A DNA stretch of 64,000 nt, from positions 11,519,344 to 11,583,343 of the forward strand of contig ML058484.1 of NCBI GenBank assembly GCA_003013855.2. The letters run 5' to 3'. This DNA is from Liriodendron chinense (Eukaryota > Streptophyta > Magnoliopsida > Magnoliales > Magnoliaceae). A model generated the notes under the pieces. The model did no database searches, was not told the DNA's origin, and was given only the letters and a program-made list of their open reading frames with translations. This document shows, piece by piece, positions 46,924-58,742 of the stretch. Position 1 is the first letter of the stretch. Each line of letters starts with the position of its first letter. Position numbers and translations under genes: made by a program.

Positions 46924-47353
46924 GATTCGATTTCTTTTTGCTAAGAAGAAGAATAAGAAAAGGAAAAGAGGAAGAAGGGCTACATGTATGCACATAAAAG
47001 TTTCAAGTCTAATTGGTTGGACCACATGTTATGGTCTATCTAGCAGATAACTTCTAACTTTGTGCATAGGACATCCAACCTGTTCAATAGATTGGCCCCA
47101 TCATGAGGAACAATTCATGCAAAAATCAGACCATCCACTAATCAAATGTACCACACCTGTATTTTACTACTTATCAATGGTTGCACACTGTTTTCTATGA
47201 TGTGGCTCACTTGATGATTGGATAGGGATTATTTTTGCACTAGGCAATCCTCATGATGGGGTCGACCTATTAGGAGGATTGGATGTTATGAGAACTTAAT
47301 AGGTTGGAAATAATCCATTGGGTGGATGCAGTCCAACGAGATGGAATCGAGAC

Positions 47354-47356
<3 letters not shown>

Positions 47357-47434
<78 letters not shown>
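47357..47434. repeat. (AT)39 microsatellite
   Basis: Uninterrupted AT dinucleotides, directly abutting a MITE. Open frames through it (repeated YI) are artefacts. Confidence 0.95.
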
Positions 47435-47436
<2 letters not shown>

Positions 47437-47800
47437 GGAATGCTCACCTATGCACCAGTTCTCATGAGGGGAACTCGTGAGCACTTTTTCACGGCTCATC
47501 ACACGTGATGTGAGCTTAAAATTTGACCTGTCTGTGTAATGCAACACCTCAAAATACCCTTAGGGCCCAACTTTCAACTTGGTCTAGAATTTCGATGGGC
47601 CATGGAAAAAAGAAACAGTTTACTCCCTTGATTTGCCACTTGCTTTCTGCTCCAGCTCACTAGAGTTTTTTATCAGGTTTGATAGTTGGGCCTTGAGGTT
47701 TTTTGGAGTGCTGCACGACATGGATATGGCTCGGATTTTGGGCTTACATAACGTATGATGAGCCCTGAAAAAGTGCTCACGAGTTTGCAGGTGAGCATTC

Positions 47801-47804
<4 letters not shown>
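47435..47804. mobile_element. Microsatellite-embedded MITE, copy 1
   Basis: Begins cgggaatgctcacct and ends gcaggtgagcattcctt. The two ends form inverted repeats of about 65 bp that include catgag, actcgtgagcac, tttttca and catcacacgtgatg. It is flanked on both sides by (AT)n. The middle carries gatgggccatgg and ttgatttgcc, shared with copies 2 and 3. Confidence 0.8.

Positions 47805-47888
<84 letters not shown>
47805..47888. repeat. (TA)n(GA)n compound microsatellite
   Basis: About 22 TA units followed by about 19 GA units, lying between two MITEs. Confidence 0.93.
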
Positions 47889-47892
<4 letters not shown>

Positions 47893-48106
47893 TGCCACCT
47901 GCGAACCGAGAGAGGAATGCCACCTGCGAACCATCTCTCATGAGAACTCGTGAGAATTTTTTGAGGACTCATCATACGTGACGTGTCCCTAAAATTTGAG
48001 TTGTCCACGTGGTGCAACACCCCGAAAATCACCCTAAGGCCAACTTCTAACCTGATCCAGACCTCTGGTGGGCCATGGCGAAAGGAAACAATTTCCTTCC
48101 TTGATT

Positions 48107-48148
<42 letters not shown>

Positions 48149-48310
48149 GGCCCACCATATTTGTGGACCAAGTTGAAAGTCGGGCCCCGAGGGTTTTTCA
48201 GGATTCTGCATCACGTGGATGGCTTAGATTTTAGGGACAAATCACGTGTGGTGAGTCCTCAAAAAGTTCTCACAAGTTCTCATGAGAGATGGTTTGTAGG
48301 TGAGCATTCC
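47889..48310. mobile_element. Microsatellite-embedded MITE, copy 2
   Basis: The left end (ggaatgccacctgcgaacc, partly duplicated as a direct repeat at 47911) and the right end (gtaggtgagcattcc) form inverted repeats of about 70 bp that include aaccatctctcatgagaac and tttttgaggactca. The centre contains a (CT)n run (48111-48144). It is flanked by (TA)n or (GA)n on the left and tctatatatatag on the right. Confidence 0.85.
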
Positions 48311-48322
48311 TCTATATATATA

Positions 48323-48839
48323 GGGAAATGATACTATGAGGTCGACTCCCATGAGGTCGAGCTGTGTGGACCCTACTGTGATGTGTGTTGGACATCCACA
48401 CTGCACATTTAGTGGGTCCACTCTATGTTATGGGATATCCTAAAAATCAATTGTATACAGAGCTTAGGTGGGTCGCACCATTTAAAATCGTATAAAAACA
48501 TGTCAAAACATATAAAAGCACTTGGTGGGGCCCTCCTGAGTTTTGTATACAGCTGAAATTTGGTGTGCCCTTTTCCAAGTGGGAAATACACAATGGATGG
48601 GCTAGATGTCTGAACCACATCTTAGTGGACCCTACAAAGAATCATAAATGTTTTAATGGGTGGGTAACCACTCTCAACTATTACATGTGGTGTGGCCCAT
48701 CTAAGTCATGAATTGACTTATTTTTAGGCCCTTGGCCCACCATAGAATGGTGCATTTGATTGATGGGGTGGATGCCCAACACACATCATGGTGGGCCTAC
48801 ACAGTTCAACCTCATGGGAAAGTGCATATTACATTCCCC
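48323..48839. mobile_element. Second-type long-TIR MITE between microsatellites
   Basis: The left end (gggaaatgatactatgag, then catgaggtcgagctgtgtgg and gatgtgtgttggacatcc) is matched by the reverse complement of the right end (ggggaatgtaatatgcac, catgaggttgaactgtgtag, gatgtgtgttgggcatcc). The inverted repeats are about 72 bp. The interior is non-coding. It is flanked by a (TA)n run on the left and a C/CA/CT/TA compound microsatellite on the right. Confidence 0.82.
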
Positions 48840-48843
48840 ACAA

Positions 48844-48845
48844 CC

Positions 48846-48876
<31 letters not shown>

Positions 48877-48877
48877 A

Positions 48878-48972
<95 letters not shown>
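48844..48972. repeat. Four-part compound microsatellite (C)n(CA)n(TC)n(TA)n
   Basis: C-run 48844-48862, then (AC)n to 48880, (TC)n to 48909 and (TA)n to 48972, without spacer. Such a junction is prone to sequencing and assembly error. Confidence 0.92.
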
Positions 48973-48974
<2 letters not shown>

Positions 48975-49119
48975 AAATCTTCACACATGATGTGAGCCCA
49001 AAATATGAGCCATTAATGTGATGCAACAGTACCCCAAAAAACCCCGCGGCCCAACTTTTACCTAGATTCAGGACTTTGGTGGGCCATGGCAAAAGGAAAT
49101 AATTTCCTCCCTTGATTTG

Positions 49120-49156
<37 letters not shown>

Positions 49157-49320
49157 TACGACCCACTAGAGTTTTGAATCGGGTTGAAAGTTGGATTCTA
49201 CAAGTTTTTTAGGGTGGTGCAGCACATGGACGGTTCTGATTTTGGGCTTACATCACGTGTGATGAGTTCTCAAAAAGTGCTCATGAGTTTCAGTTAGAAC
49301 TGATGTGCATGTAAGCATTC
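48973..49320. mobile_element. Microsatellite-embedded MITE, copy 3 (left end shortened)
   Basis: Starts ggaaatcttcacacatgatgtg directly after (TA)n and ends catgtaagcattc. The interior matches copies 1 and 2: gatgcaaca, ccccaaaaa, ggtgggccatggcaaaagg, a (CT)n run (49122-49154), cactagagtttt and gggcttacatcacgtgtgatgag. About 40 bp of the left terminal repeat is missing. Confidence 0.8.
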
Positions 49321-51436
49321 ATCTACACACATATACAACATTCCTTCACACACAGTGTGTGTGTGTATGTGTGTGAATTATTATTTTATATCATGAGTTG
49401 AGTCACTTGCATTAACACTCCGGAAATTTTGATAGCAGAACAACTACAGAGATGTGTATGGTTCTTGCTCAGGTCAGTCCTGTGGTACCCATACTTAAGC
49501 AAATCGTTTCGGGGCTAGACATTAAAGACCCAGTTGTTGATCTAATTGGTTTTGGGTAATGGAGGTTATGAGCTGGGTTTGGGGACAAATAGGGGCATCA
49601 CCCAAATGCATGGATTAGATCTTAGAACATGTGCCACTTTCAGACTTGCATGGTAAGCAAGTGGGTTCTTTTACATGCTTGGGAAACTCTTTTTTTTTTT
49701 TTTTTTTTTTCTTCTTTTGCTACAATAATTATCATATATTAAATATATAATTTTATTATTAAAACTAATTGCACTCAACCTGATTTTAACCGGTCAATCA
49801 CACGAGCCTGACCTAAACTTTCTACGAGCAGATTTTTAACCAGGTCGAAAAGGTGATACCCGAAATCCGAATGGGTTCAATAAATGAGATCACCCAGGTC
49901 CTGAACTTGTTAAAATTGGGTCGGGTCCACCAGGTACCCATTGAAAGCCTTGAAAAGAGCCTCCATGTGGACAAACAATAAACAGGCCCTCACATAGAAT
50001 AGATGTGAGAGAGAAAATAAATACAAGCCACTCCAATCCTTTATTACAACAAGAAATTCATTTTACGACGCTAACACTTATATATGGAATCCAACCCGTA
50101 CAATTGGTTCGCCTACCATGACGACCAACTTGTTAAAATCAATCCTATCACATTCATTAGGCGGACCACACTTGTATTTTGTTATGTATCAGTGGCTATA
50201 AATTATTTTCTATGTGTGGACCACCTCAAGAGTGGATAGAGCTGATTTTTACATCAGGCGGTCATCATTGTGGGGCCAACCTATTGGACGGTTTAGATGT
50301 CAAAAAAACATAAAATGTTTGAAGTTATCTGCTGGGTGGACGGCAATTTATTTTCCACCAACCGATTGGACGTGAGCATTTCTCATTGGACCACAGACAT
50401 GATCCCGTGGGCTAACCCTATATATGGCAATATTGCCATGCAGCTAGTTGCATTTGAGAATGTGGACAATCCTTGTCGTTATTCAGGAGGGTTGGAAAAA
50501 ACAATGATGATCAGATGATCCAAACTGTCGGATAAGTAGCATAAAATGGATGGACAACATTGTTCATAGAAGATATATCCAATCGCGGATGCTTAGGACC
50601 ATCTGATTCCTGTGATTTTTTCATCGAAGTAGAACAAGAGTGGATTGGACCTAATAGACGGTTCAGATAAGCCATGTGGATGCTAACTAGTCCAAGAGAA
50701 ACAACGTGCATGGGAAGCCTTGACAAAAGTGTAGTTTGCTGAGGCTCCCAGTTCCGTACGTGTGGGGTTCAAGGTTCGGTGATCCAGACCTTTGATTTGA
50801 TAACATCCAACATTTGTGGACCGTACCCTGAAAAGCTCTATTAGATCAGGAAATCCTAACCCTTTGACTTGTGCAAATAGACGGTTAGGAAGGAAAAAAA
50901 AGAAAAGAAAGAAAAAGCAGTTCATATTCAACGGGAGGAAGAGGACAAAATATTGAACGGTCACGATCTTCTAATGCATCTCCACTATCTGCAATGGCGC
51001 CTATCACACCTAACTATGGCCCCACATGTACATAATTGGCAGCCCAAGACCTTTTGATTCCTTTACCATACAACAACTGAGGTTTGCTAATTCGACGCGT
51101 GTGGGGGCGTGCCAATCCACACGTAGGAACACCCGTGTGTGAGATCCGTGCTTTCTATCAGATTGTCTGTCCTCTTTGCATCCCCTGGCATAAAAAGCAG
51201 GACACTTCAGTAGAATTGGACGCAAATCGAGTTTGATCGTTCGGATTGACTCGGATCGGCTCAATAAAACTATGTTCGAACAGGATGTCTTTGTGTTCGA
51301 ACTCAGGGTGAAAAAAAGTTCGAGTCGATTTCAATCACAAGTCTATTTGACTCAACTCGAACTCAACTTGAATATTGACTGACTCGATTTGATTCATTCA
51401 TTCGACTCGGTTATATATATATATATATATATATAT

Positions 51437-51476
<40 letters not shown>

Positions 51477-53105
51477 ATGTTGGATGACAAATAAACATGA
51501 TTGTGAGCCCTAGGAAGGTTTCAATGGTGGACATCATTTTCTTCACTATTTTCTTATGGTGTAGTCCACTTGAGCTTTGTATTTGCCTCATTTTTTGTTT
51601 AATGCCTCAAAATGAGTTGTACGAATGGATGAACGGAGTGGATAAAACAAATACATCATGGTGGGACCCATAGAGCTTTGACACTAGCTTGCTAGCTGGT
51701 GTTTGTGTCACCAACCAACTCACGTCCGCAGATTGGGTAATGCTAGTCTACCCCCACCAGGACCTCCTGTTAGTACTCAATGGGGAATATTTGCTTATCC
51801 AAGCTGTCCATCCATTTTTTAAAGATCATTTATGGTATTATCCAAAAAATGAAGTGGATCAAAGGCGGGGGTGGGGATAGTAAGGAAGCTAAACACGCCA
51901 GATTAAATGGGAGAGGGGGATATGGTTTTCCATGTATTTGGTTTGTTGCATATGATAGGCAGGGCTCAATCCTTTTTGTTTGGAGCACTGTTGGAAGGTA
52001 TTTTTATATCCTTCCAATGTGAATAAATTTTTTGGTTAAAAAAAGAAAAGAAAAAGAAAAAGAAGTGGATCGAAAGCTCGAGTGGACCACACAATAGGAA
52101 ACAGTGAGGATGTTAACTATTTATGTTTTAGTTTTTTATTTAGTTAGTTAAAAACTTTAAACTTTGCGATTTGTCATTTGTGATATGTAATTTGTGAACA
52201 AATCAGTATTCATTATTCGAGTAGTAGAAAAAAATAGTTTCAAGAAAAAAAAAAAGTGAAATTGTTTGAACTTTAAAAATTGTTCCAACATGTTCAAACA
52301 TGGCTGGGTAAGATCAAACCGAGTTTGAATAGTGCCACCCTGTTTGACTGTTTGTTCGAACATTGTTGGAACACACCCACTCTAGCAGTTGAACAATCCG
52401 ATCTGGTCCATGTTTGACTCGGATCGTTGCCCACCTCTGCACTTCAGCATACAAAAGAAATGGACGGCTGATAATAAAAGTGTTTTAACAGTCATTTTAC
52501 ACTGTACATTGTTGCTCGGTCGACGAGTGAAACGGCCTGATTTTGGGGTGGAAGATCTAGGCATGGTTCGAGTAAAGCTCATATGGCACACGTGTTCTAT
52601 ATTGACACGTGTGCATGCATGCATGTGGTTGGGCAGGGCTCCACACGCGCGCGTGTGGAATTAGCTCTTCGAACGACTTGATATCCATGGAGATTGTGTT
52701 GCTTTTCTCGAGCCAGAAGTGAGGTAATATTTGATGATGATTCGCGGGTTTCTACAAGAGGAGGTTTGCCAGCATTGATAGCCATGGATTGCAACACGAT
52801 AGCCATTGGATTGGAATCCCATCCCATGATCCAAACGCCAATATGATGGGCCTCGATTAGTACATTTCAACCCATTGATTTTTCAAAGGGCAAGGAAACC
52901 ATCCATATTTAAAGGAAAAGAGAAATTATTCGAAAACCAGTAGTTCTAAAACTCGGTGACTCAACTTGAAACTCGGCCGAAGATTTCGAGCCGTGTCACC
53001 GTAGACTCTTCTCATGAGATTCAAACTCTGACAATTTCTTAGAAGTGACCCTACTAGCAAGCATGTGCACTATATATTTGGTAATTTTGTAACATTTTTT
53101 TATGA
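49321..53105. other. Intergenic, no gene seen
   Basis: Contains a hAT-like MITE end near 49750-49960, a third fragment of the 14-kb block at about 50150-50330, dispersed-repeat fragments at about 51480-51870, poly-T at 49689-49710, and (AT)n(GA)n at 51412-51474. No open frame has a recognisable product. Confidence 0.35.
51412..51474. repeat. (AT)n(GA)n compound microsatellite
   Basis: AT units 51412-51439, then GA units to 51474. The same order as at 47805-47888. Confidence 0.93.
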
Positions 53106-53281
53106 GTCCGAATCTTTTGTTGAAACCAAGCAGAGAAACCCTGCTCGTCACTTCTCTGATTGGTCCAACTCAGCCTGACTGTGTCAGAGCTGAGCTGCTC
53201 TGACACAGTCAGGATGAGCTGGACCAATCAGAGCAGTAGAAGTAGAGGTTCTATGCTCGGCTTCAACAGAGGATCCGCATT
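53106..53281. mobile_element. Foldback MITE (family 'ggatcctctgct'), copy 2, near-perfect hairpin
   Basis: The inner arms at 53154-53190 and 53197-53233 are inverted repeats of 37 bp with two mismatches (ctctgattggtccaactcag paired with its complement), around the 6-bp centre tgagct. The outer arms continue with drift (gttgaaaccaagcagagaa against gttgaagccgagcatagaa) to about 53106 and 53281. It lies about 1.1 kb upstream of glutaredoxin 2. Confidence 0.85.
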
Positions 53282-54139
53282 CTTTTTTTTATATATTTAT
53301 TTCCTATTAAATAGATATTCAGTACTTAAATATTTTTGTTAATCTAACAATTAAATATTGAGTCGAGTTGAGTTGACCGATGGAGTCAACCCAGCCTAAC
53401 TCTGGATATCATCAATGTGTATAAAACTGTTAGGTGAACCAGTTAAGAGACAAAGGTGAGGATTAACCGGCAGGGGTGAAAGGTGTTTCTAGAGAAAAGG
53501 TTAATGTGGTAGAGTGGTCAATGTGGTATATGTCTCTTTGAGCATTATTATCCAATCAGCATGGCATATATCCATTTAGGTTTGAATAATCCATCAGTTG
53601 GAGTGGCCATAGATAATCACGACCATTGAAGGCTTACCACCCTACTCCTCTTCTAAATTACCTGATTATTGCATCAATTGGTGATTTTTTTCGAATTCAG
53701 TCTTAGTCAGTCTATCTCAACTCATGGGGTCACAAGCGTTCAATCGAAGTCTGACTCCTGAACGATTCTGGCATGCCCGTACTATCCTAATAGCATAAGT
53801 TTGATTGAATATGGGCCTTAATATATAGCTAACAAATATTTGCTCTTAAAGTGAGTCCACACGCGACATGTGTACAAATGGTGGATGTGGACGGTATGGA
53901 TCAGTTACTTGAGCACCGAAAGAGTTCCATATAGATGTAGTCATACATTTTTTATTGTACTCCAACAGTGAGTTAAAAATAACAGTCTAGATTTCAACAC
54001 ATGTACAGACAATGCGCATGCAACGAACGAGATGTTTCCTACTAAATCAACGGTCTAGTTTAGATCATCCTATTCTCAGGATTAGAAAGATTAATCTAAT
54101 ACGATTGATTCCATGGCTTTTGATGAGCCATATTGTGAG

Positions 54140-54272
54140 GCTGGCCAAAACTTTGACATTTTCTTCCATTAGAAAATGGCATCCACCATCAGCATCTTAT
54201 AAATAAGTCTCCTTACAACACCTCAAGTTCATCGCAACCAAAGCCTTCTTAGCTTTCTTTCAATCAAATTTC

Positions 54273-54325
<53 letters not shown>

Positions 54326-54331
54326 GCTAGG
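54140..54331 (+). promoter_or_regulatory. Glutaredoxin 2 core promoter and (CT)n leader
   Basis: The TATA box tataaataag at 54198-54207 is 134 bp before the ATG. The element ttccattagaaaatggcatcc matches glutaredoxin 3. The leader aaccaaagccttcttagctt and ctttcaatcaaat is shared with the other copies. A (CT)n tract of about 46 bp (54275-54320) is followed by ccattgctagg and the start codon. Confidence 0.72.
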
Positions 54332-54658
54332 ATGGACAAGGTAATGACATTGGCGGGCCAGAACGTGTTGGTGATCTTCAGCAAGAGCTCATGTTGCATG
54401 TGCCACTCCATCAAGAGGCTCTTTTGTGAGCTTGGGGCCCATGCAGCTGTTTATGGGCTCGACCGGGAACCCAGGGGAATAGAAATGGAGAATGCATTGG
54501 TCTGGGTAATAGGTCGTAGGTCACCTCTACCGGCTGTGTTCATAGGCGGTCAGCTGGTGGGCTCTACCACCGAGGTCATGTCTCTTCGTCTCAAGCCTGA
54601 CGGAAGCAGGAGCCGTCTGATAACGCTCCTAATAGAAGCAAGAGCCATTTGGCTGTAG
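54332..54658 (+). CDS. CC-type glutaredoxin 2 (ROXY family), 108 residues
   Basis: Tandem paralogue of glutaredoxin 1. Active site CCMC is at residues 21-24 (SKSSCCMCHSIKRLF), cis-Pro 67 in LPAVFIGG, then GSTTEVMSLRL. It is three residues shorter because of a deletion after LKPD, in the loop before the C-terminal helix. LITLL (96-100) is the LxxLL-type motif and the tail is AIWL. An extra Cys follows the active site (RLFCELG) where the others have Ser, and Gly replaces Glu in VYGLD. The frame is intact. The likely role is redox control of TGA-type transcription factors. Confidence 0.95.
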   Translation: MDKVMTLAGQNVLVIFSKSSCCMCHSIKRLFCELGAHAAVYGLDREPRGIEMENALVWVIGRRSPLPAVFIGGQLVGSTTEVMSLRLKPDGSRSRLITLLIEARAIWL

Positions 54659-54961
54659 TACAATACAAATCCCTGCTCTAATACTATATAAAAGAATAAG
54701 TCCTACATACTCATATAGGATATTCTCGTACATTTCTCCAGGAAATAACTACTATAGGGATATTTTAATTCTTAATTATGTATTAAAGTTATTTAAGGAG
54801 TCTTTAAATTGGGAGTTTTGGCTAAGAGAAATGTTTCTTTTGAAAGTCAAGGGGTTGTTTTGAATGTGAATTATGATATTTTCTTTGTATATGTTTTTGC
54901 ATTCTAAGCTGAAGTGATGAAATTTTCAATTCATTTGGTAGAGTTAGTCTTATGATGGTCC
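54659..54961 (+). repeat. Downstream flank of glutaredoxin 2, proximal part
   Basis: Matches the sequences after glutaredoxins 1 and 3 (tagtacaatacaaat, ttaattatgtattaaagtta, gagaaatgtttctt, ttggtagagttagtctta). It is interrupted at 54962 by a LINE and resumes at 56436. Confidence 0.7.
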
Positions 54962-56435
54962 CAGTGGATCTGGCTATGAGAAGATTTGGTATCCCCCTCC
55001 CTTCCGGATGTGAATGCTGCTTGGAGGATGATGCATGCCCAGCAGTTTGCTCTATATATAAATTAGATCGAGAATGAGAGTTCACTGTGGGGTGCACATC
55101 AGTGAGGTCAGATTATCTCCATAGTAGCTCCTCCAAATGGCGTGTGGAGAAATCAACTCAGGCAAGACCTTGGTGCCATGAGCAGCCATGTGGAGACCCA
55201 TTCCTACGTGTCTCAGCTTCAGGTTTTTCGCCACCGGGTCGCTTGAAGTGGTAATCAGGTTAATAGCAGAACCAACCAAATTCAACCCCAGTACCCGATT
55301 CAGAGTAGCAGAGGTGAAGAGGATTTGGACCATCTTTTTTGTCATAGGAGAATAGCCAAGTCGATGTGGGTTCATTTCGATAAGGTTTTTGTTGTGACTC
55401 ATCCATTCCAGCCATTCAATCCAACAAAGGATAATCAATTGGATAGGCAAGGCCAACCGATCTTCCATCATCAAGGTCCTTATGGGTTTGGTGTGAGCGA
55501 CCATATGTTGAGAGATTTGGATTAGCTGCGATGGGTCCAGATTTAAAGATAGGAGGATGCGTTCAGATAAGATTATATCTAATGTGCATCAATGGATTAG
55601 AGAGATGAGCTCCACATTTCTGAGGTCTACAATGAGCTCTATGGCAAAGGTGGCTACTCTGGAGATTTTGGGGATAGAATCTACAAGTAATGCGTGATAG
55701 ATCAAATGCCAAATTGTGAAATGGCAGAAGCCCGATCAAGGCTAGTTCAAGCTTAATGTCGATGAGTCTTCAAGAGGCAACCCAGGTGAGGCTGGAGGTG
55801 GGGGACTGTGTAGAGATGACAATGAGATTATGATTTTTGCCTTCCACAAAGCCTATGGCCGGGTCTCCAATAATATGGCCGAAGCAAGGGCCATGGCAGA
55901 TGGGCTGGATAGATGCACTCACATGGGTATTTCTAATATTGTGGTTGAAACAGATTCAAGGGTGGTCTTTGAGGTAGTGACAAATCGGTGTGCATCCGAA
56001 CCGAAGTCCATTCGGTATCAGTTGGGGAAAATTCAGTAGAACTTTTGTCATATCAATATGATATTTTCACTCATTTTCTGGGAAGGAAACTCTGTGGTTG
56101 ACGGGCTAGCTAAATTAGCTAGTGTTGGACGTACAGATAGATTTATCACCTCCCGAGTTGAGCTTCCGAGACTAAGTAGAGGTGCGCTCGAGCTGGAGAA
56201 GGAAGGAGTTGGTACTGTTAGGAAACTATTACAGTCGGGCTGACCATTCACTTTCATCCATATTTTGATGGTGTATTTTTTTGCTTTTTTATGGGGACGC
56301 TAGGGGGTGGTTTGTACAGGTGCTTATGAGGCCTAGTCTTTTTGTGGGGCCCTATCCGAATGGTTTTATTGTTCGTACGGTTCCAGGTTTTTAAATATAA
56401 ATAGAGATATTTAAAAAAAAAAAGAAAAAAAAAGA
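54962..56435 (+). mobile_element. 5'-truncated LINE with RNase H, inserted in the glutaredoxin 2 flank
   Basis: A zf-RVT tail (DLDHLFCHRRIAKSMW) is followed by an RNase H domain read from about 55740: LNVDESSRGNPGEAGGG, NMAEARAMADGLDRC, VVETDSRVV, GNSVVDGLAKLASVG. The D, E, D and D positions are present, but stops and frameshifts break the remainder. A poly-A tail lies at 56413-56435. It is flanked by a 16-bp duplication with two mismatches: agtcttatgatggtcc at 54946-54961 and agtcttactatggtcc at 56436-56451. The flanks of glutaredoxins 1 and 3 keep the uninterrupted site. Confidence 0.88.
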
Positions 56436-56451
56436 AGTCTTACTATGGTCC

Positions 56452-58337
56452 TAAGGGGATAAAAGGAAAACCAAGAAGAATGCATGGAAAATGGTCCACT
56501 TGGAACACATATGAAACCATGGGCGAGTCTTATTCTCTTTGGATTTATAGATAGGAAGTTGGTCCCACTTGGTCTTACTTTTTAAGTGGTGGGATCAAAT
56601 GGGGCTCCCTTCGCCAGTTGGGAACTTTTTGCCCCCTGTGTTTGTGTGTCTCGTCGTGGATGAACCACTTGACAAAGCTTCCATTGATAAAAAAAGGAAA
56701 AAAAGAAGAAAGAAAATCGTTCCCAGACCATGCTAAAGAATGGCGGCCCACTTATGGTCAATGAGGATCTGTAGAAAATGAAATCTTTTCCATGTGGCCC
56801 ACCTATAATAGGGCCTGATGAGTGATGAATGACCTGGATCACCACATGTTGAGGGCTAATTAAAATGGTAGAGCAACAATGTTGGTTCCACCATTGCATG
56901 TTGGTCCAGCCTGGTAGAACTCACCCAGCAATGAAATCAATGATAAAAAAAATGGTCTGTCGCCCGAATACTTATCTGATTCGTACAATTCTTAATTAAC
57001 ATCTTTGATCTAGACTGTCCACATGTTGGGTCCAACCCACTGAAGGAACAGTTTAAATTCAACGGTAGTCAAAAGTCCATCAGCCAGATGTTTACTGTCC
57101 AATCAGAACCATCCTTTGGGCCATGGGCAATCCAATACATCATATGATGACGAATAACAGATGATGCATTCCTTTGCATCTTTTTTTATACACAAATCAT
57201 GTCGTTGACAAAAGCGTGAAGAATATAAATCTAAAAGGGCTCCGATCAAATACACCTCAATTGGATAGTTAAAAAATCATCCATCTCCTACATACAACTG
57301 TTGTGTCATGTGTAATTGACATCTGACCTATTGAAAATGTCGTCCTTCCTTGAGGAGTATTGAGCGCAGAAGGTCAGACCGATCCACCCATCAGGTGGTC
57401 CACACATTGGCCATCCATTGTTTTCTATGTTGTGCCCCAAATGATGGACAGATCAGCCTGATTTTTGGATGAAGTGATCTTGAAGGAGCCCCAACCTTTT
57501 TCAATAGCTCGGATGAGATATACGTGTGGGACGCTCATCAGGTGTGCAAGGTAGAAAGGCAGCTTTACCATACATTGGGGTGTATGTGATCAATCCTCCA
57601 TGTGAAAATCAAGCGCTAGAATATTTAGATTGTGTAGTTCTTGTGATAATTCATTTTCTTTTTAATTCGTTGAGTAGTCATCAAGCGAATTGGAATTTTC
57701 CAAGGAGAAGTCTTTTTTCTGTCCTTGATCCAAAACCATACATTTTTCATTTATTGATGAGATCCAGAACGTTCATCAGATGTGACCTGCCGAGGAGGGT
57801 GCGCTGCTCATAAATTGCATCGATCAGAAGATCCTAACTGTTTGATCGGTGACCTGCAAACAGCACCACAGAATAAAAAAAGTAACTGATGATGTCCGGC
57901 ATTGCACAGGGAGAAGTCCTATCGGATGGTTAGGATCATCCGGTTGGTTTGGTTTTTAGAGCTATGATCCCTCCACAGTAAGGCCCTCCTAGGGAATGAT
58001 CTGAGTGCACTCCAAGCATGCCCTGAGTTTTGCATCAAGGACATATGCGTGGCCGCACGATGCCATGCAACAATTGGGGCCCACCATGTAGATGACATGG
58101 TTAGAAGATCAGGATCGTTGACTAATCATCTGGATCGAACACTTACGTTGAATGAGGACATACAACTTTTGTTAACCATTCATTATTTTCACGCGTGTGC
58201 CCAACCCAATGAGTTGTCTTGGCCTTTGGGCTACATCATCTACATGGTGGGGCTGACCTGATTAGCGGCTTAGATGTCTCATCGGTCACTTCGTGTAATG
58301 TGCTAGTGGAGATGACTTCAAGCTTCTATTTCATTTG
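56452..58337 (+). repeat. Downstream flank of glutaredoxin 2, distal part
   Basis: Matches the flank after glutaredoxin 3 (gaaaaccaagaagaatrca, gatttatagataggaagttgg), then 39540-40510, and then 28290-30880 out to at least acatggtggggctgacctgatt. It is non-coding and is the longest uninterrupted copy of this segment. It ends where a Copia LTR begins at 58338. Confidence 0.75.
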
Positions 58338-58708
58338 TGACATTGGTTGGGACGGATAGCCTATGATTCTCCGCCTGTTGAGCTTGTGGAGAGCAGCCCG
58401 AAATTCACCCCCAGGAGAATCACATTGTCTCTGGACAGTTTCGGGGATAATCGGGCGCCCAATGTAAGGTCACCGGGCGTCCGGAGCCCAAATCAGGCCA
58501 AAATTCGACGGATTTTTCCAAAATCTCTGTGGACATTTTTTGCCCTTATTGAGCGCCTGACCATGCTAGGTTAGGCGTTGACGACGCGCGGACTACTTAT
58601 ACACAATTTTATATTTCGGCTCTAATTCTTGCGAAGCGCTATTTAAGTGCTTCCAAATCATGATTAGGGTATGGTATTAGGGTCTCTATATACGTCCAAG
58701 GAGAGAAG

Positions 58709-58742
<34 letters not shown>

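Larger units (their letters stand above)
45301..47260 (+). repeat. Duplicated non-coding block, copy 2 (partner at 14156-15587)
   Basis: Same order of anchors as copy 1, from gtgtatagacatcac to tttttgcactaggcaatcctc, but expanded by four insertions absent from copy 1: a hAT MITE (45902-46022), two SINEs (46113-46250 and about 46405-46510) and a foldback MITE (46769-46923). A related third fragment lies at about 50150-50330. The first 130 bp (45301-45430) is dispersed-repeat sequence, with counterparts near 14030-14150. Confidence 0.75.

Noticed and set aside
47296..47943. Open frames with long YIYIYI or SLSLSL or RERERE runs
   Set aside because: They are translations of (AT)n, (CT)n and (GA)n microsatellites and carry no protein signal.
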